From NCBI GenBank assembly GCA_913052585.1, contig CAJXEB010000015.1:1-43646 (forward strand): a stretch of DNA of 43,646 nt, given 5' to 3'. Below, in pieces: positions 8,483 to 16,720 of the stretch; positions within the stretch are counted from its first letter, which is position 1; each line of letters begins with the position of its first letter. The DNA is from an uncultured Flavobacteriaceae bacterium (GTDB lineage Bacteria > Bacteroidota > Bacteroidia > Flavobacteriales > Flavobacteriaceae). The position numbers were made by a program, and so were the translations under genes. Under the pieces are notes generated by a model, which saw only the letters and a program-made list of their open reading frames with translations, was not told the origin of the DNA and did no database searches.

Positions 8483-9277
8483 CTATAAGGATATAAATAA
8501 TAATATGGTGGTGGTTACTGCTGTTAATAACGCTAATATAGTAGTAAATGAATTTAACCCTGTAACTCCAAATCCAGAAGATTTTTGAGGTAATGGGTTA
8601 ATTAAAATCAGGTCATTGGGTTGTACATAATAATAAGGAGATTTCATAGCATTGATATCTGTTAAATCGATATGGTGTACTTTTTGCCCTAAGGGGTATT
8701 GACGGATAATAATCACGTTTTTACGATCTCCAACGACCGTTATATCTCCATTATTAGCAATGGCTTCCATGATGGAAACTTCATCTCTATATATAATCGT
8801 AGATCCGGGACTACCAATTTCTCCATTGATGGTATAGCGAATTCCAGAAAGCTTAACGGTTACAAAAATATTGGCTTCTTCTTTAAAAAAGTCCTTAAGC
8901 ATTCGTTCCTCAATTTTTACACGAACTTCTTCCACTGTATAGCCAAGAACTTGCATTTCGCCAAAGCTGGGAATTCGAATATTTCCGTGTAAGTCTACTA
9001 CAAAACCATCATAGTAAAGTTTCTCTTCGCCTGTAGCATTTAGATTTGCATCATTTATAGGATTAAAAATACCAACCTCATTTTGATCGATTGCTTTCAT
9101 ACGTATACTTAACAAATCATTAACCTGAAGGCGATACGGTTCTTGAATTTTTCTTACAGTGAATAAACTATCTGCGGCATCCTCATTTTCCTGTAAATAA
9201 GTCAATTGTTTTGTGGAGACACAAGAGGTAAAACTAATGGCAACCACCATACATAATAACAGGAATGAATACTTCAT
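8483..9277 (-). CDS. Wza-like polysaccharide export outer membrane lipoprotein
   Basis: The outer membrane pore component for polysaccharide export. I choose the ATG at 9277 (264 residues): it gives a lipoprotein signal MKYSFLLLCMVVAISFTSC with the lipidated Cys at 19, whereas the upstream start at 9316 would overlap a promoter-like TATATTTG. A Poly_export domain begins at YRLQVNDLLSIRM and an SLBB domain at YTINGEIGSPGST. The C-terminal segment TTILALLTAVTTTILLFISL is hydrophobic, a feature common in Bacteroidetes Wza-like proteins. It is the first gene of the polysaccharide operon. Confidence 0.93.
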   Translation of the reverse strand: MKYSFLLLCMVVAISFTSCVSTKQLTYLQENEDAADSLFTVRKIQEPYRLQVNDLLSIRMKAIDQNEVGIFNPINDANLNATGEEKLYYDGFVVDLHGNIRIPSFGEMQVLGYTVEEVRVKIEERMLKDFFKEEANIFVTVKLSGIRYTINGEIGSPGSTIIYRDEVSIMEAIANNGDITVVGDRKNVIIIRQYPLGQKVHHIDLTDINAMKSPYYYVQPNDLILINPLPQKSSGFGVTGLNSFTTILALLTAVTTTILLFISL

Positions 9278-9296
9278 AAATAGTAGGTTATTTAAG

Positions 9297-9304
9297 CAAA
9301 TATA
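9297..9304 (-). promoter_or_regulatory. Candidate promoter -7 box of the polysaccharide operon
   Basis: The minus strand reads TATATTTG, an exact TAnnTTTG match, 19 bases before the chosen Wza start at 9277. The position of the upstream element holds TTT instead of TTG. It lies inside the longer alternative ORF and so supports the shorter start. Confidence 0.45.
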
Positions 9305-9457
9305 GTTTAACCGCATTAATAATAAAATAAATTTGTTGGTATAATGTATTATTGCTTACACCAGCCCTAAAAGAGAACAATAATAAATTCCTCCCTTTTT
9401 GGTTCGGGATAAGAAATTCATTCCATTAATTTCAAAAATAAAACACTCTCTTTAGTG

Positions 9458-9484
9458 TTGTAGCTTAGGAATTCATTTAATTTG
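9458..9484 (+). promoter_or_regulatory. Candidate promoter for the ABC-F gene
   Basis: TTG at 9458-9460 is followed 17 bases later by TAATTTG (9478-9484), one base short of the TAnnTTTG consensus. A GTG start follows at 9500. The spacing is plausible but the match is imperfect. Confidence 0.3.
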
Positions 9485-9499
9485 CAAAAAATCTAACTT

Positions 9500-11371
9500 G
9501 TGAATTATTTATCTGTTGAAAATATTTCGAAATCTTATGGAGAGCGTATTTTATTTAAAGACATCTCTTTTGGTATAAATGAAGGTCAAAAAATAGGTTT
9601 TGTTGCTAAAAACGGAACTGGTAAAACGTCCATCTTAAATATCATTGCAGGTGATGACACGCCTGATACTGGCAATGTAGTTTCCCGAAAAAACATTAAA
9701 ATTTCGTATCTATCTCAAGATCCTAAATTAGATCCTAATTGTACGATTGAAGAAATCATTCAAACTTCAGATAATTTCATCATTAATATCATTGCAGATT
9801 ACGAAAAAGCCTTATTAAACCTCGAGGATACCGAAGCCTATCAAAAAGCTTTTGATGCTATGGAAGCAAATCAAGCTTGGGATTTTGAAACTGTTTATAA
9901 GCAAGTATTATCCAAATTAAAATTAGACAACCTTAATCAAAAGGTTTCCACAATGAGTGGAGGGCAAAAAAAGCGACTAGCGCTAGCTAATGCATTATTA
10001 GCGCAACCTCAGCTATTAATATTAGATGAGCCTACCAATCATTTAGATTTAGAAATGATCGAATGGTTAGAGGATTTCTTCGCAAAAAGTAACATCACAT
10101 TATTTATGGTTACTCACGATCGTTTTTTCTTAGAGCGTGTTTGTAATGAAATTGTAGAATTAGACGAAGGTGTTATGCACGGGTATAAAGGTAATTACAG
10201 TTATTACCTTGAAAAAAGAGATGCGCGTATCGAAAATTTTGTTTCAGAAACTTCCAAAGCAAAACAACTTTATAAAAAAGAATTGGATTGGATGCGAAGA
10301 CAACCCAAAGCACGAACTACCAAAAGTAAATCTAGGATTGATGATTTCCAAGATATAAAAAGTAGGGCGAATCAACGTAGAAACGACCATGAAGTTCAGT
10401 TGGAACTAAGCATGGAACGTTTAGGTACTAAGATTGTTGAAATGCATTCTGTTTCAAAATCGTTTGGAGATAAAAATATATTGGAAAAATTTGAATATAA
10501 TTTTCAAAAAGGAGAACGAATAGGGATCATTGGTAAAAACGGAACCGGTAAATCTACATTCTTAAATATGATTACGGGAGGCATTGCTCCTGATGGAGGA
10601 AAAGTGGTGATTGGAGATACCGTGAAATTTGGGTATTATACTCAAGAAGGTATACACATAAAGGAGAATCAAAAAGTAATTGAAGTAGTTCGAGAATTTG
10701 GTGATTTTATTCCTTTGAAAAAAGGCAAGCAAATTTCAGCTCAGCAATTATTAGAACGATTTTTATTCGATCGTAAAAAACAATATGATTTTGTAGAAAA
10801 ATTAAGTGGTGGTGAACGTAAACGTCTATATTTATGTACCGTTTTAATTAGAAACCCCAACTTTTTAATATTAGATGAGCCTACCAACGATTTAGATATT
10901 GTTACGCTAAATGTTTTAGAAAACTTTTTATTAGATTTTCCAGGTTGTTTAATGGTAGTATCTCACGACCGTTATTTTATGGATAAAATTGTTGATCATT
11001 TATTCATATTTAGAGGCAATAGTGTGATTGAGGATTTCCCAGGTAATTATTCCGATTTTAGAACTTATGAAGACAGTAAACCTTCAGAAAGCAAAACAAT
11101 CTCGAGTGATACAAATGCTAATAAAGGCAATTGGAAAACACAAGATACCAAATCTAAATTAAGCTATAAAGAACAAAAAGAACATACAAAATTAGAGCGT
11201 GAAGTAGCTCTGCTAGAACGTGAAAAGGAAACTTTAGAAGGTAAATTTGCTACGGAAGCTTGGGATCCAGAAGAAATTCAGGAACAATCTATCTTATTGC
11301 AAAAACTCATACAGAATCTTGAAAAGAAAACCGAACGGTGGTTTTTACTTTCAGATAAAATGGAAAATTAG
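9500..11371 (+). CDS. ABC-F family ATPase, Uup-like
   Basis: A soluble twin-ATPase protein of 623 residues with no membrane segments; ABC-F proteins act on the ribosome or, for Uup, also affect DNA transactions. Each half has its own ATP site: AKNGTGKTS and MSGGQKKRLALA with LLILDEPTNHLD in the first, GKNGTGKST and LSGGERKRLYL with FLILDEPTNDLD in the second. A linker rich in basic residues (RRQPKARTTKSKSR) joins them, and the last 80 or so residues form a charged coiled coil, as in Uup. The start is the GTG at 9500. It is transcribed divergently from the polysaccharide operon. Uup fits better than EttA because of the C-terminal coiled coil. Confidence 0.92.
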   Translation: MNYLSVENISKSYGERILFKDISFGINEGQKIGFVAKNGTGKTSILNIIAGDDTPDTGNVVSRKNIKISYLSQDPKLDPNCTIEEIIQTSDNFIINIIADYEKALLNLEDTEAYQKAFDAMEANQAWDFETVYKQVLSKLKLDNLNQKVSTMSGGQKKRLALANALLAQPQLLILDEPTNHLDLEMIEWLEDFFAKSNITLFMVTHDRFFLERVCNEIVELDEGVMHGYKGNYSYYLEKRDARIENFVSETSKAKQLYKKELDWMRRQPKARTTKSKSRIDDFQDIKSRANQRRNDHEVQLELSMERLGTKIVEMHSVSKSFGDKNILEKFEYNFQKGERIGIIGKNGTGKSTFLNMITGGIAPDGGKVVIGDTVKFGYYTQEGIHIKENQKVIEVVREFGDFIPLKKGKQISAQQLLERFLFDRKKQYDFVEKLSGGERKRLYLCTVLIRNPNFLILDEPTNDLDIVTLNVLENFLLDFPGCLMVVSHDRYFMDKIVDHLFIFRGNSVIEDFPGNYSDFRTYEDSKPSESKTISSDTNANKGNWKTQDTKSKLSYKEQKEHTKLEREVALLEREKETLEGKFATEAWDPEEIQEQSILLQKLIQNLEKKTERWFLLSDKMEN

Positions 11372-11386
11372 CATCATTTTTATAAA

Positions 11387-11416
11387 TTGTAAATTCCGTT
11401 TTGTTTATTATTTTTG
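11387..11416 (+). promoter_or_regulatory. Near-perfect Bacteroidetes promoter of the dehydrogenase gene
   Basis: TTG at 11387-11389, a 19-base spacer, then TATTTTTG at 11409-11416, matching TTG-N19-TAnnTTTG exactly. Transcription would begin at about 11423, leaving roughly 20 bases before the ATG at 11443. Confidence 0.65.
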
Positions 11417-11442
11417 TCGACTGACAATACACCAAATTTAAT

Positions 11443-12237
11443 ATGATTATCAAAACAGCATTAATAACAGGAGGAGCTTCAGGCTTAGGATATGAATTTT
11501 CAGTACTTCTAGCAAAGGATGCGTATCATTTAATTTTGATTGATATCAATTCAGAAAAATTAAAGGAAACAAAAAAAGAGCTAGAAGATAACTATCCTAT
11601 ACATGTAAGAACTATAACTAAGGATATGAGTATTCAAAATAGTTCTTCTGAGTTATTTGAAGAAATTAAAGAAACTCCTATTGATGTTTTAATTAATAAT
11701 GCTGGATTTGGTTTGTATGGTCATTTTCATAAAACTAAATGGGAACGGGAAGCTTCTATGCTTAATTTACACATCATGACCACTACTCATTTAACCAAAT
11801 TAATATTAAAAGGAATGGTGGAGAGAGGTCAAGGAAAAATATTAAACATGTCCTCATTAGCAGCTTTTCAACCTGGACCATTAATGTCTATTTACTATGC
11901 TTCTAAAGCATATATGCTATCTTTTTCTGAAGCCATTGCAAACGAATTAAAAGGAACAGGAGTTAGCGTAACTGTACTTTGTCCTGGGCAAACAAAAACA
12001 TCTTTTCAAGAAGTGGTTTCTCAGGAAGTCGCTTCTCAAGAAGTTTCTGAAAACAAAATAGGATTTAATATTGCCTTACCAGATAAAGTTGCCAAATATG
12101 GCTATGACGCTATGTTAAAGGGACAGTCGGTTGCGATACCGGGAACGTTTAATAAATTCTTATCCTTTTTACCTAGAGTAATGCCTAGAAATATTGCCAC
12201 AGCTATTGTACGGAAAATTCAAGAAAAAAATAGGTAG
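11443..12237 (+). CDS. Short-chain dehydrogenase/reductase (DltE-like)
   Basis: A classical NAD(P)-dependent oxidoreductase of 264 residues. The cofactor motif TGGASGLG is at residues 9-16, NNAG near 85-88, the catalytic Ser in MSSLAAF near 136-142 and YxxxK at Tyr151-Lys155. CPGQTKTSF after strand 6 is typical of the DltE/YqjQ subgroup. The substrate is unknown. The C-terminal half has an odd, near-repeated stretch (QEVVSQEVASQEVSENK, about residues 188-204). The gene stands alone with its own promoter and ends 17 bases before the convergent hydrolase gene. Confidence 0.9.
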   Translation: MIIKTALITGGASGLGYEFSVLLAKDAYHLILIDINSEKLKETKKELEDNYPIHVRTITKDMSIQNSSSELFEEIKETPIDVLINNAGFGLYGHFHKTKWEREASMLNLHIMTTTHLTKLILKGMVERGQGKILNMSSLAAFQPGPLMSIYYASKAYMLSFSEAIANELKGTGVSVTVLCPGQTKTSFQEVVSQEVASQEVSENKIGFNIALPDKVAKYGYDAMLKGQSVAIPGTFNKFLSFLPRVMPRNIATAIVRKIQEKNR

Positions 12238-12254
12238 GATTAAGAAATCCCTTT

Positions 12255-13058
12255 CTAAAGTTCCAACCCAATACTTCCTGTATATTCTTTAAAAGAAATT
12301 AAATTGTTATGTCCACCCTTGGGAATGGTAATTAATTCCTTTTCATCACTCTTAATACGATCATATAATTTGCTTCCTTGCTCATAAGATATGACCTTAT
12401 CATAGGTTCCATGATAAATGGTAATAGGACAATTAACGTCATCTATAAATTGATATGTTGGAAACTTATAATGCAATAAATATTTTATAGGAAGAAAAGA
12501 AAATCTAGAATTCGCTACCTCTTCCATACTATAAAATGGAGCTTCTAAAATTAATTTATTTGGCTGATGTTGAGCAGCAACATAAGTAGCAAAAGTAGTC
12601 CCTAAGCTTCTACCGTAAACTGTAATTTCAGGTTCGGTATAATATTGTTGAGCAAATCCATACCATAATGCTGCATCGCTATATAAAAGTTCCATTGATC
12701 TTTCACCAAAACTTTTCCCATAACCTCGATAATCCATTATAATGACGTCGTAATCTAAGTCTACAAAATATGTAGCTATTTGTCCCCAACTGTTTAAGTC
12801 TCCGGCATTACCATGAAAATACAAAATGACTCCTTTTGAGTTTTCCTTTCTAAAATGAAGTCCATTTAATTGAGCACCATCGGAAGATTTTAAGTTGATT
12901 TCTTCAAAGGAACTTTTCATTTCAAAGACATGTTCTTGAGGAAGGACAGACGGCATAAAAATTAAGTTTTCTTGAAAAAAATAAATGACTCCACAAAGCA
13001 ATCCATAAATATTTAGGAGTATAAATACTAAAATAAATAACTTCTTTTTTAAATTCAT
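12255..13058 (-). CDS. Alpha/beta hydrolase, membrane-anchored (YfhR/Bem46-like)
   Basis: A serine hydrolase of 267 residues with an N-terminal hydrophobic anchor (about residues 7-28), so the catalytic domain probably faces the periplasm. The nucleophile Ser151 lies in GRSLGTT, the oxyanion region in FHGNAGDLNSW, Asp220 in YHGTYDKV and His250 in KGGHNNL, forming a complete triad. The family acts on small esters or amides; the true substrate is unknown. It starts 2 bases after the stop of the glycosyltransferase gene, suggesting one transcript. Confidence 0.9.
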   Translation of the reverse strand: MNLKKKLFILVFILLNIYGLLCGVIYFFQENLIFMPSVLPQEHVFEMKSSFEEINLKSSDGAQLNGLHFRKENSKGVILYFHGNAGDLNSWGQIATYFVDLDYDVIIMDYRGYGKSFGERSMELLYSDAALWYGFAQQYYTEPEITVYGRSLGTTFATYVAAQHQPNKLILEAPFYSMEEVANSRFSFLPIKYLLHYKFPTYQFIDDVNCPITIYHGTYDKVISYEQGSKLYDRIKSDEKELITIPKGGHNNLISFKEYTGSIGLEL

Positions 13059-13060
13059 TT

Positions 13061-14302
13061 TTACTTATTTGTAGATTTACTTTTCTCTTCAATCCATTTA
13101 CTCATATACTTTGTTGCTTGTATTGATTGATGCTGTAAAATTTGACCTATAAAATTTTGTTTTCTATGTTGGACTATATTTTTTTCAAGAACTATAAGTT
13201 GACTCGTAAATTTTTCTAAGAACACATTCTTGTTATACCGATTATTAAGTATCGAAATCCCATTTTGCTGTGCTGTCAACCAATTTTCTTTATTTGTAAA
13301 TAATGCTACGGAAGCATTTACCAGACCATCTACTTTATCTGCAATAGTTCCTGCAAAGGAATAATCTCCTGCAATCCCCTCAGATCCAAGGTTAGTGGTA
13401 ACAATTGCTGTTCCATTTTTCATAGCATCTAAAAACTTCCCTTTTAAGCCTGCACCAAAGCGTAAGGGTGCTAAACAAACTTTAGCATTTTTCATTACCT
13501 CTGAAACCTCTTTTGCCCAACCCTTAATTAAAAAGCCTTCTTTTTGTGAATGCAATTCTAAAATTTGTTGAGGCGCATAAGCACCATAAATATGCAGTTC
13601 TGCTTTTGGAATTTGTTTCTTTATCTCTGGCCAAATCTCTTTTTTTAAAAACAATATGGAATCTACATTAGGCGCGTGTAAAAGGTTGCCAATGGTTATA
13701 AAATGATTTCTATTTTCAAAGCTTGGTAATTCTTGAAATTCAACTTCTGCTATTTCATTTACTAAAAAAGGTAAATAACACAATAAAGAAGCATTTAAAT
13801 GAAAGGTGTTTTGAAGTAATTCCATTTCAAATTCCGATATAATTAAAGATAAATCACATCGATAGATACTTGCAATTTCTCTTTTGGCAGTTTCTGAAAA
13901 TAAATTTACATCGCTTAAGGCAAGTTTCTTTTTTAGTACCTCTTGCCTTGCTTTTCTTAAAAAATGCAAGTCTTCGGTATCTAATATCCGAATAGCATCA
14001 GGACAATTTTCAGCTACTCTCCATCCAAATTGTTCTTCCGTAATAAATCGATCAAAAAGAACAACCGAAGGGTTTAATTCTTTTATAAAATCATCGAAGC
14101 TTGAATTGTTTAAAACTATTGGTTTAACTTCAACAGATGAGCTTTTAAAAGTTTCTGAATTTTCGGAAATGGAAGCGGTACTTGAAAAAATAATTTTATA
14201 GTTTTCTTTTTCAAATAAATAAATTAATTGCATCATCCTAGTTCCAGCAGCAGTTGTTGTCGGCTCTGGAAATGTATGCCCTATTATTAAAAGTGTTTTC
14301 AA
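13061..14302 (-). CDS. Glycosyltransferase, GT-B fold (family 4/1-like)
   Basis: A 413-residue protein whose C-terminal half has the GT4-type nucleotide-sugar site: HFITIGNLLHAPN starts the second Rossmann domain, and APLRFGAGLKGKFLDAM with GTAIVTTNLGSEGI supplies the usual donor-binding region. The N-terminal half begins with a Rossmann strand, TLLIIGHTFPEP. No membrane helix is visible. The acceptor and donor are unknown. It lies with 1 base between it and the BNR-like lipoprotein gene and 2 bases before the hydrolase gene, within a tight minus-strand cluster that is away from the main polysaccharide locus. Confidence 0.85.
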   Translation of the reverse strand: MKTLLIIGHTFPEPTTTAAGTRMMQLIYLFEKENYKIIFSSTASISENSETFKSSSVEVKPIVLNNSSFDDFIKELNPSVVLFDRFITEEQFGWRVAENCPDAIRILDTEDLHFLRKARQEVLKKKLALSDVNLFSETAKREIASIYRCDLSLIISEFEMELLQNTFHLNASLLCYLPFLVNEIAEVEFQELPSFENRNHFITIGNLLHAPNVDSILFLKKEIWPEIKKQIPKAELHIYGAYAPQQILELHSQKEGFLIKGWAKEVSEVMKNAKVCLAPLRFGAGLKGKFLDAMKNGTAIVTTNLGSEGIAGDYSFAGTIADKVDGLVNASVALFTNKENWLTAQQNGISILNNRYNKNVFLEKFTSQLIVLEKNIVQHRKQNFIGQILQHQSIQATKYMSKWIEEKSKSTNK

Positions 14303-14303
14303 T

Positions 14304-15533
14304 TTATAAATTGGATGTTAATACAGAAACTAATTTAATGGTTGGTTCTTTACCTTCTAATGATGTCCAAGCAACATATAAGGTATCTCCAACCAATTCC
14401 AATTGCGGGAATCCAGAAGAACGCTCACTTCTAGTTTTAGTAATGGTTATTGGTAAACTTTTTTCACCATTTGAAGATACTTTTAAAATTTGAATAAGGG
14501 TATCAATTCCATTGGGCTCCATCCAGCTAATCACTGCATTATTTTGATCTATCATCACTAAATCTACTCTTCCAATTGCATTACCATTATCAATTCGAAT
14601 TGGTAAATCAAAAACTTCACCTTGATCTTCAGAAAAAGATACTTGTACTCTTGGATTGTCGTTTTCAGCTGTAAACCAAGCCACAGCTAATGCATCATTA
14701 AATGAATCTATTGCAGGACCATTTACTGGACAACCAGGTATTTTCCAATTATCTTGATATATATTTTTAGGGGCTGTCCACTTTTCATTTACAAACCGAA
14801 CTATGGATATATCTCTTATTTCGGTATCTGTTCGATCTCTATAAACAACAACAGGTCCATTGGATGTAATTGTTGCAGCAGTATTACAGCATTCGCAAGT
14901 TCTATCGTCTAATAGAATATCGTTTGAAATTTCTCCTTCAGCATTTATAAAAGCACCTCTAAGCGTCATTTGCTCATTTTCTTTTGGGACATCTACTAAA
15001 GTTCTTCCATCTAACCAAGTAACAAAAAAGGAATCTTTATGATAAGGTACTATGGAAACGAATCCATGCTCGCTTTTTTTACCATCTTGGTTTAATAAAA
15101 TATTATTTTTCCAAGTATTTTTTTGTTTTGAAAATAACTGTAAACGAATATCATAGGTATAGGTACCTTCTGCTGATTTTTGAAGAACATTTGTTAAAAC
15201 AGTTCCATTATTCTCTGCGATGGCTGGAAAATCTGCCCAATTTACAAACCAGTCTGATCCTGAAATTATTTCGGTAAGAGCAGTCCAATTAGTACCGTTA
15301 AATTTTGAATACTTTAAAGTGGAACTACTATCATTTTTATGAACCCATGACATCAATAAATCTTGACCATTACTAAAGAGTCTAGGTAAAGAGCTATTTT
15401 CAAAAACAGGATTATCAATTATAGTTACCAATAATTCTGGTTTTTTAATAGGTAAATTGTTGTTCTTTTTTAGATCGTTTTTACAAGAAAACATCACAAA
15501 AATTAACAAGAAAGGAATTAATAGATACTTCAT
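14304..15533 (-). CDS. BNR/sialidase-like beta-propeller lipoprotein with Cys motif
   Basis: A 409-residue predicted lipoprotein: the signal peptide ends in LIFVMFSC with Cys17 to be lipidated. The rest has blades resembling BNR/Asp-box propellers (FSEDQGEVFD and DLLMSWVHKNDSSS). I do not see the Arg triad or Asp/Tyr arrangement needed to call a true sialidase. A CECC motif lies near residues 212-216 (DDRTCECCNTA) and another Cys in IPGCPVNGPA near residue 268, an unusual reduced-thiol or metal-site pattern for an exported protein. It starts 5 bases after the DUF2652 gene stop and is followed at 1 base by the glycosyltransferase. Function unknown. Confidence 0.7.
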   Translation of the reverse strand: MKYLLIPFLLIFVMFSCKNDLKKNNNLPIKKPELLVTIIDNPVFENSSLPRLFSNGQDLLMSWVHKNDSSSTLKYSKFNGTNWTALTEIISGSDWFVNWADFPAIAENNGTVLTNVLQKSAEGTYTYDIRLQLFSKQKNTWKNNILLNQDGKKSEHGFVSIVPYHKDSFFVTWLDGRTLVDVPKENEQMTLRGAFINAEGEISNDILLDDRTCECCNTAATITSNGPVVVYRDRTDTEIRDISIVRFVNEKWTAPKNIYQDNWKIPGCPVNGPAIDSFNDALAVAWFTAENDNPRVQVSFSEDQGEVFDLPIRIDNGNAIGRVDLVMIDQNNAVISWMEPNGIDTLIQILKVSSNGEKSLPITITKTRSERSSGFPQLELVGDTLYVAWTSLEGKEPTIKLVSVLTSNL

Positions 15534-15538
15534 AAAAC

Positions 15539-16645
15539 TTATTTTTTCAGTTGTTTTGAATTTGAATTTTCCATTTTAAAAATAAATACTGTAAACTTCG
15601 CTAATGCTGCTTTTGTGTTTTTTTTAAAAACATTCTTAACTACTAAAGCTATTAGTAATCTCTTAAGTAGAGATTTAGCATTTAGATAAACTTCTATTTC
15701 CAATAAACATTTTTGTTCTGATATTGGAGTAATGATATAAAATTGATATAATTGATCTACTGGCAATGAACTTTCAGTTAGTTCTCCATAAACAATTTGA
15801 TTGGCTTTTCCTTTTTTAGTAACGGTAACAAAATCCAAATGTTTTCCATTTATCACACAAACATGCCGAGACCCATAACGCGTTACTTCATTTTCATTGT
15901 AAATAAATTCATCGATACCATCCACCCAATGATGGCGGTATTTATAATTGGTAATGTATTCTAAAAGGATTGTAGATGAAATCTGAAATTCTTTTTTGAA
16001 AGTTAGATCAGGAGGCAATGTAAATGAAATATACTTTGGTTCTTCAAAAGAATTTATTTGCAAATTTGCCGTTTCAATTTTTGAATAGAAATAATTAATT
16101 TCATTGGAATCATAAACATCTTTTCCTTCTTGAAATTGATATAGTTTACTTGTATAATTTACAGGAATTTCGATCCCTTCCATTAAATTATCACTTATTA
16201 AAACATAGTTATCACTATCAACAGAGTTTTTTAATAAACGATGTGCTTCTATAACTGAAGTACCAAAAGGCTTATGAGTTCCCTTTACATCAATAAACTG
16301 AAGTTCGCCAGCGTGGGCTATAATTTTCAATTGCAAATTTGGTGCTGTTGCACAGGCATTACAAGTACAAATTCTGTTTTTTTCTAATATTTTTAAATGG
16401 GTATAGAATGCTGTAAACATATTCTCCATCTGAGCTAGTAGTATTTCTTGAGATAAAATACTATTCTCTTTATAAAAAAATAAGGCATCACCTTCAATTT
16501 CTGCCAATTGAAGATTTTGAGTATTGGCATTAATTAATGTTTCTAATAATTCAGATATTACATGCTGACTATGCTCAATTTCAGTATTTTGAACAAAGTG
16601 AGTAAATCCCGAAATATCTGGAATAAAAAGTAACGATTTTGGCAT
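15539..16645 (-). CDS. DUF2652 protein: cyclase-like N-terminus plus SRPBCC-like C-terminus
   Basis: A 368-residue protein. The N-terminal part resembles a class III nucleotide cyclase fold (IPDISGFTHFV at residues 8-18 and EIEGDALFFY at 49-58), but the full set of metal- and purine-binding residues is not evident, so cyclase activity should not be assumed. A CxCxxC motif (Cys93, Cys95, Cys98) follows. From about residue 215 the sequence looks like an SRPBCC lipid-binding-type domain. Pfam names this combination DUF2652. No signal peptide. It heads the cluster with the Cys-rich lipoprotein, the glycosyltransferase and the hydrolase, spaced 1-5 bases apart. Confidence 0.75.
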   Translation of the reverse strand: MPKSLLFIPDISGFTHFVQNTEIEHSQHVISELLETLINANTQNLQLAEIEGDALFFYKENSILSQEILLAQMENMFTAFYTHLKILEKNRICTCNACATAPNLQLKIIAHAGELQFIDVKGTHKPFGTSVIEAHRLLKNSVDSDNYVLISDNLMEGIEIPVNYTSKLYQFQEGKDVYDSNEINYFYSKIETANLQINSFEEPKYISFTLPPDLTFKKEFQISSTILLEYITNYKYRHHWVDGIDEFIYNENEVTRYGSRHVCVINGKHLDFVTVTKKGKANQIVYGELTESSLPVDQLYQFYIITPISEQKCLLEIEVYLNAKSLLKRLLIALVVKNVFKKNTKAALAKFTVFIFKMENSNSKQLKK

Positions 16646-16720
16646 TTTCCAATGATAATATTAAGTTACAAGATACTTAATATTATCAAATAAAAACAAC
16701 AACAAAAAGTGTAGATTAAA

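Noticed and set aside
9278-9316. Longer start for the Wza gene
   Set aside because: It would put 13 residues before a clean lipoprotein signal peptide and overlap a TATATTTG promoter-like box.
14304-15533. Calling the lipoprotein a true sialidase
   Set aside because: Blade-like repeats are visible, but not the catalytic Arg triad and Tyr/Glu pair.
15539-16645. Calling the DUF2652 protein an adenylate cyclase
   Set aside because: Only parts of the class III fold are recognisable; the second metal site and purine-specifying residues were not found.
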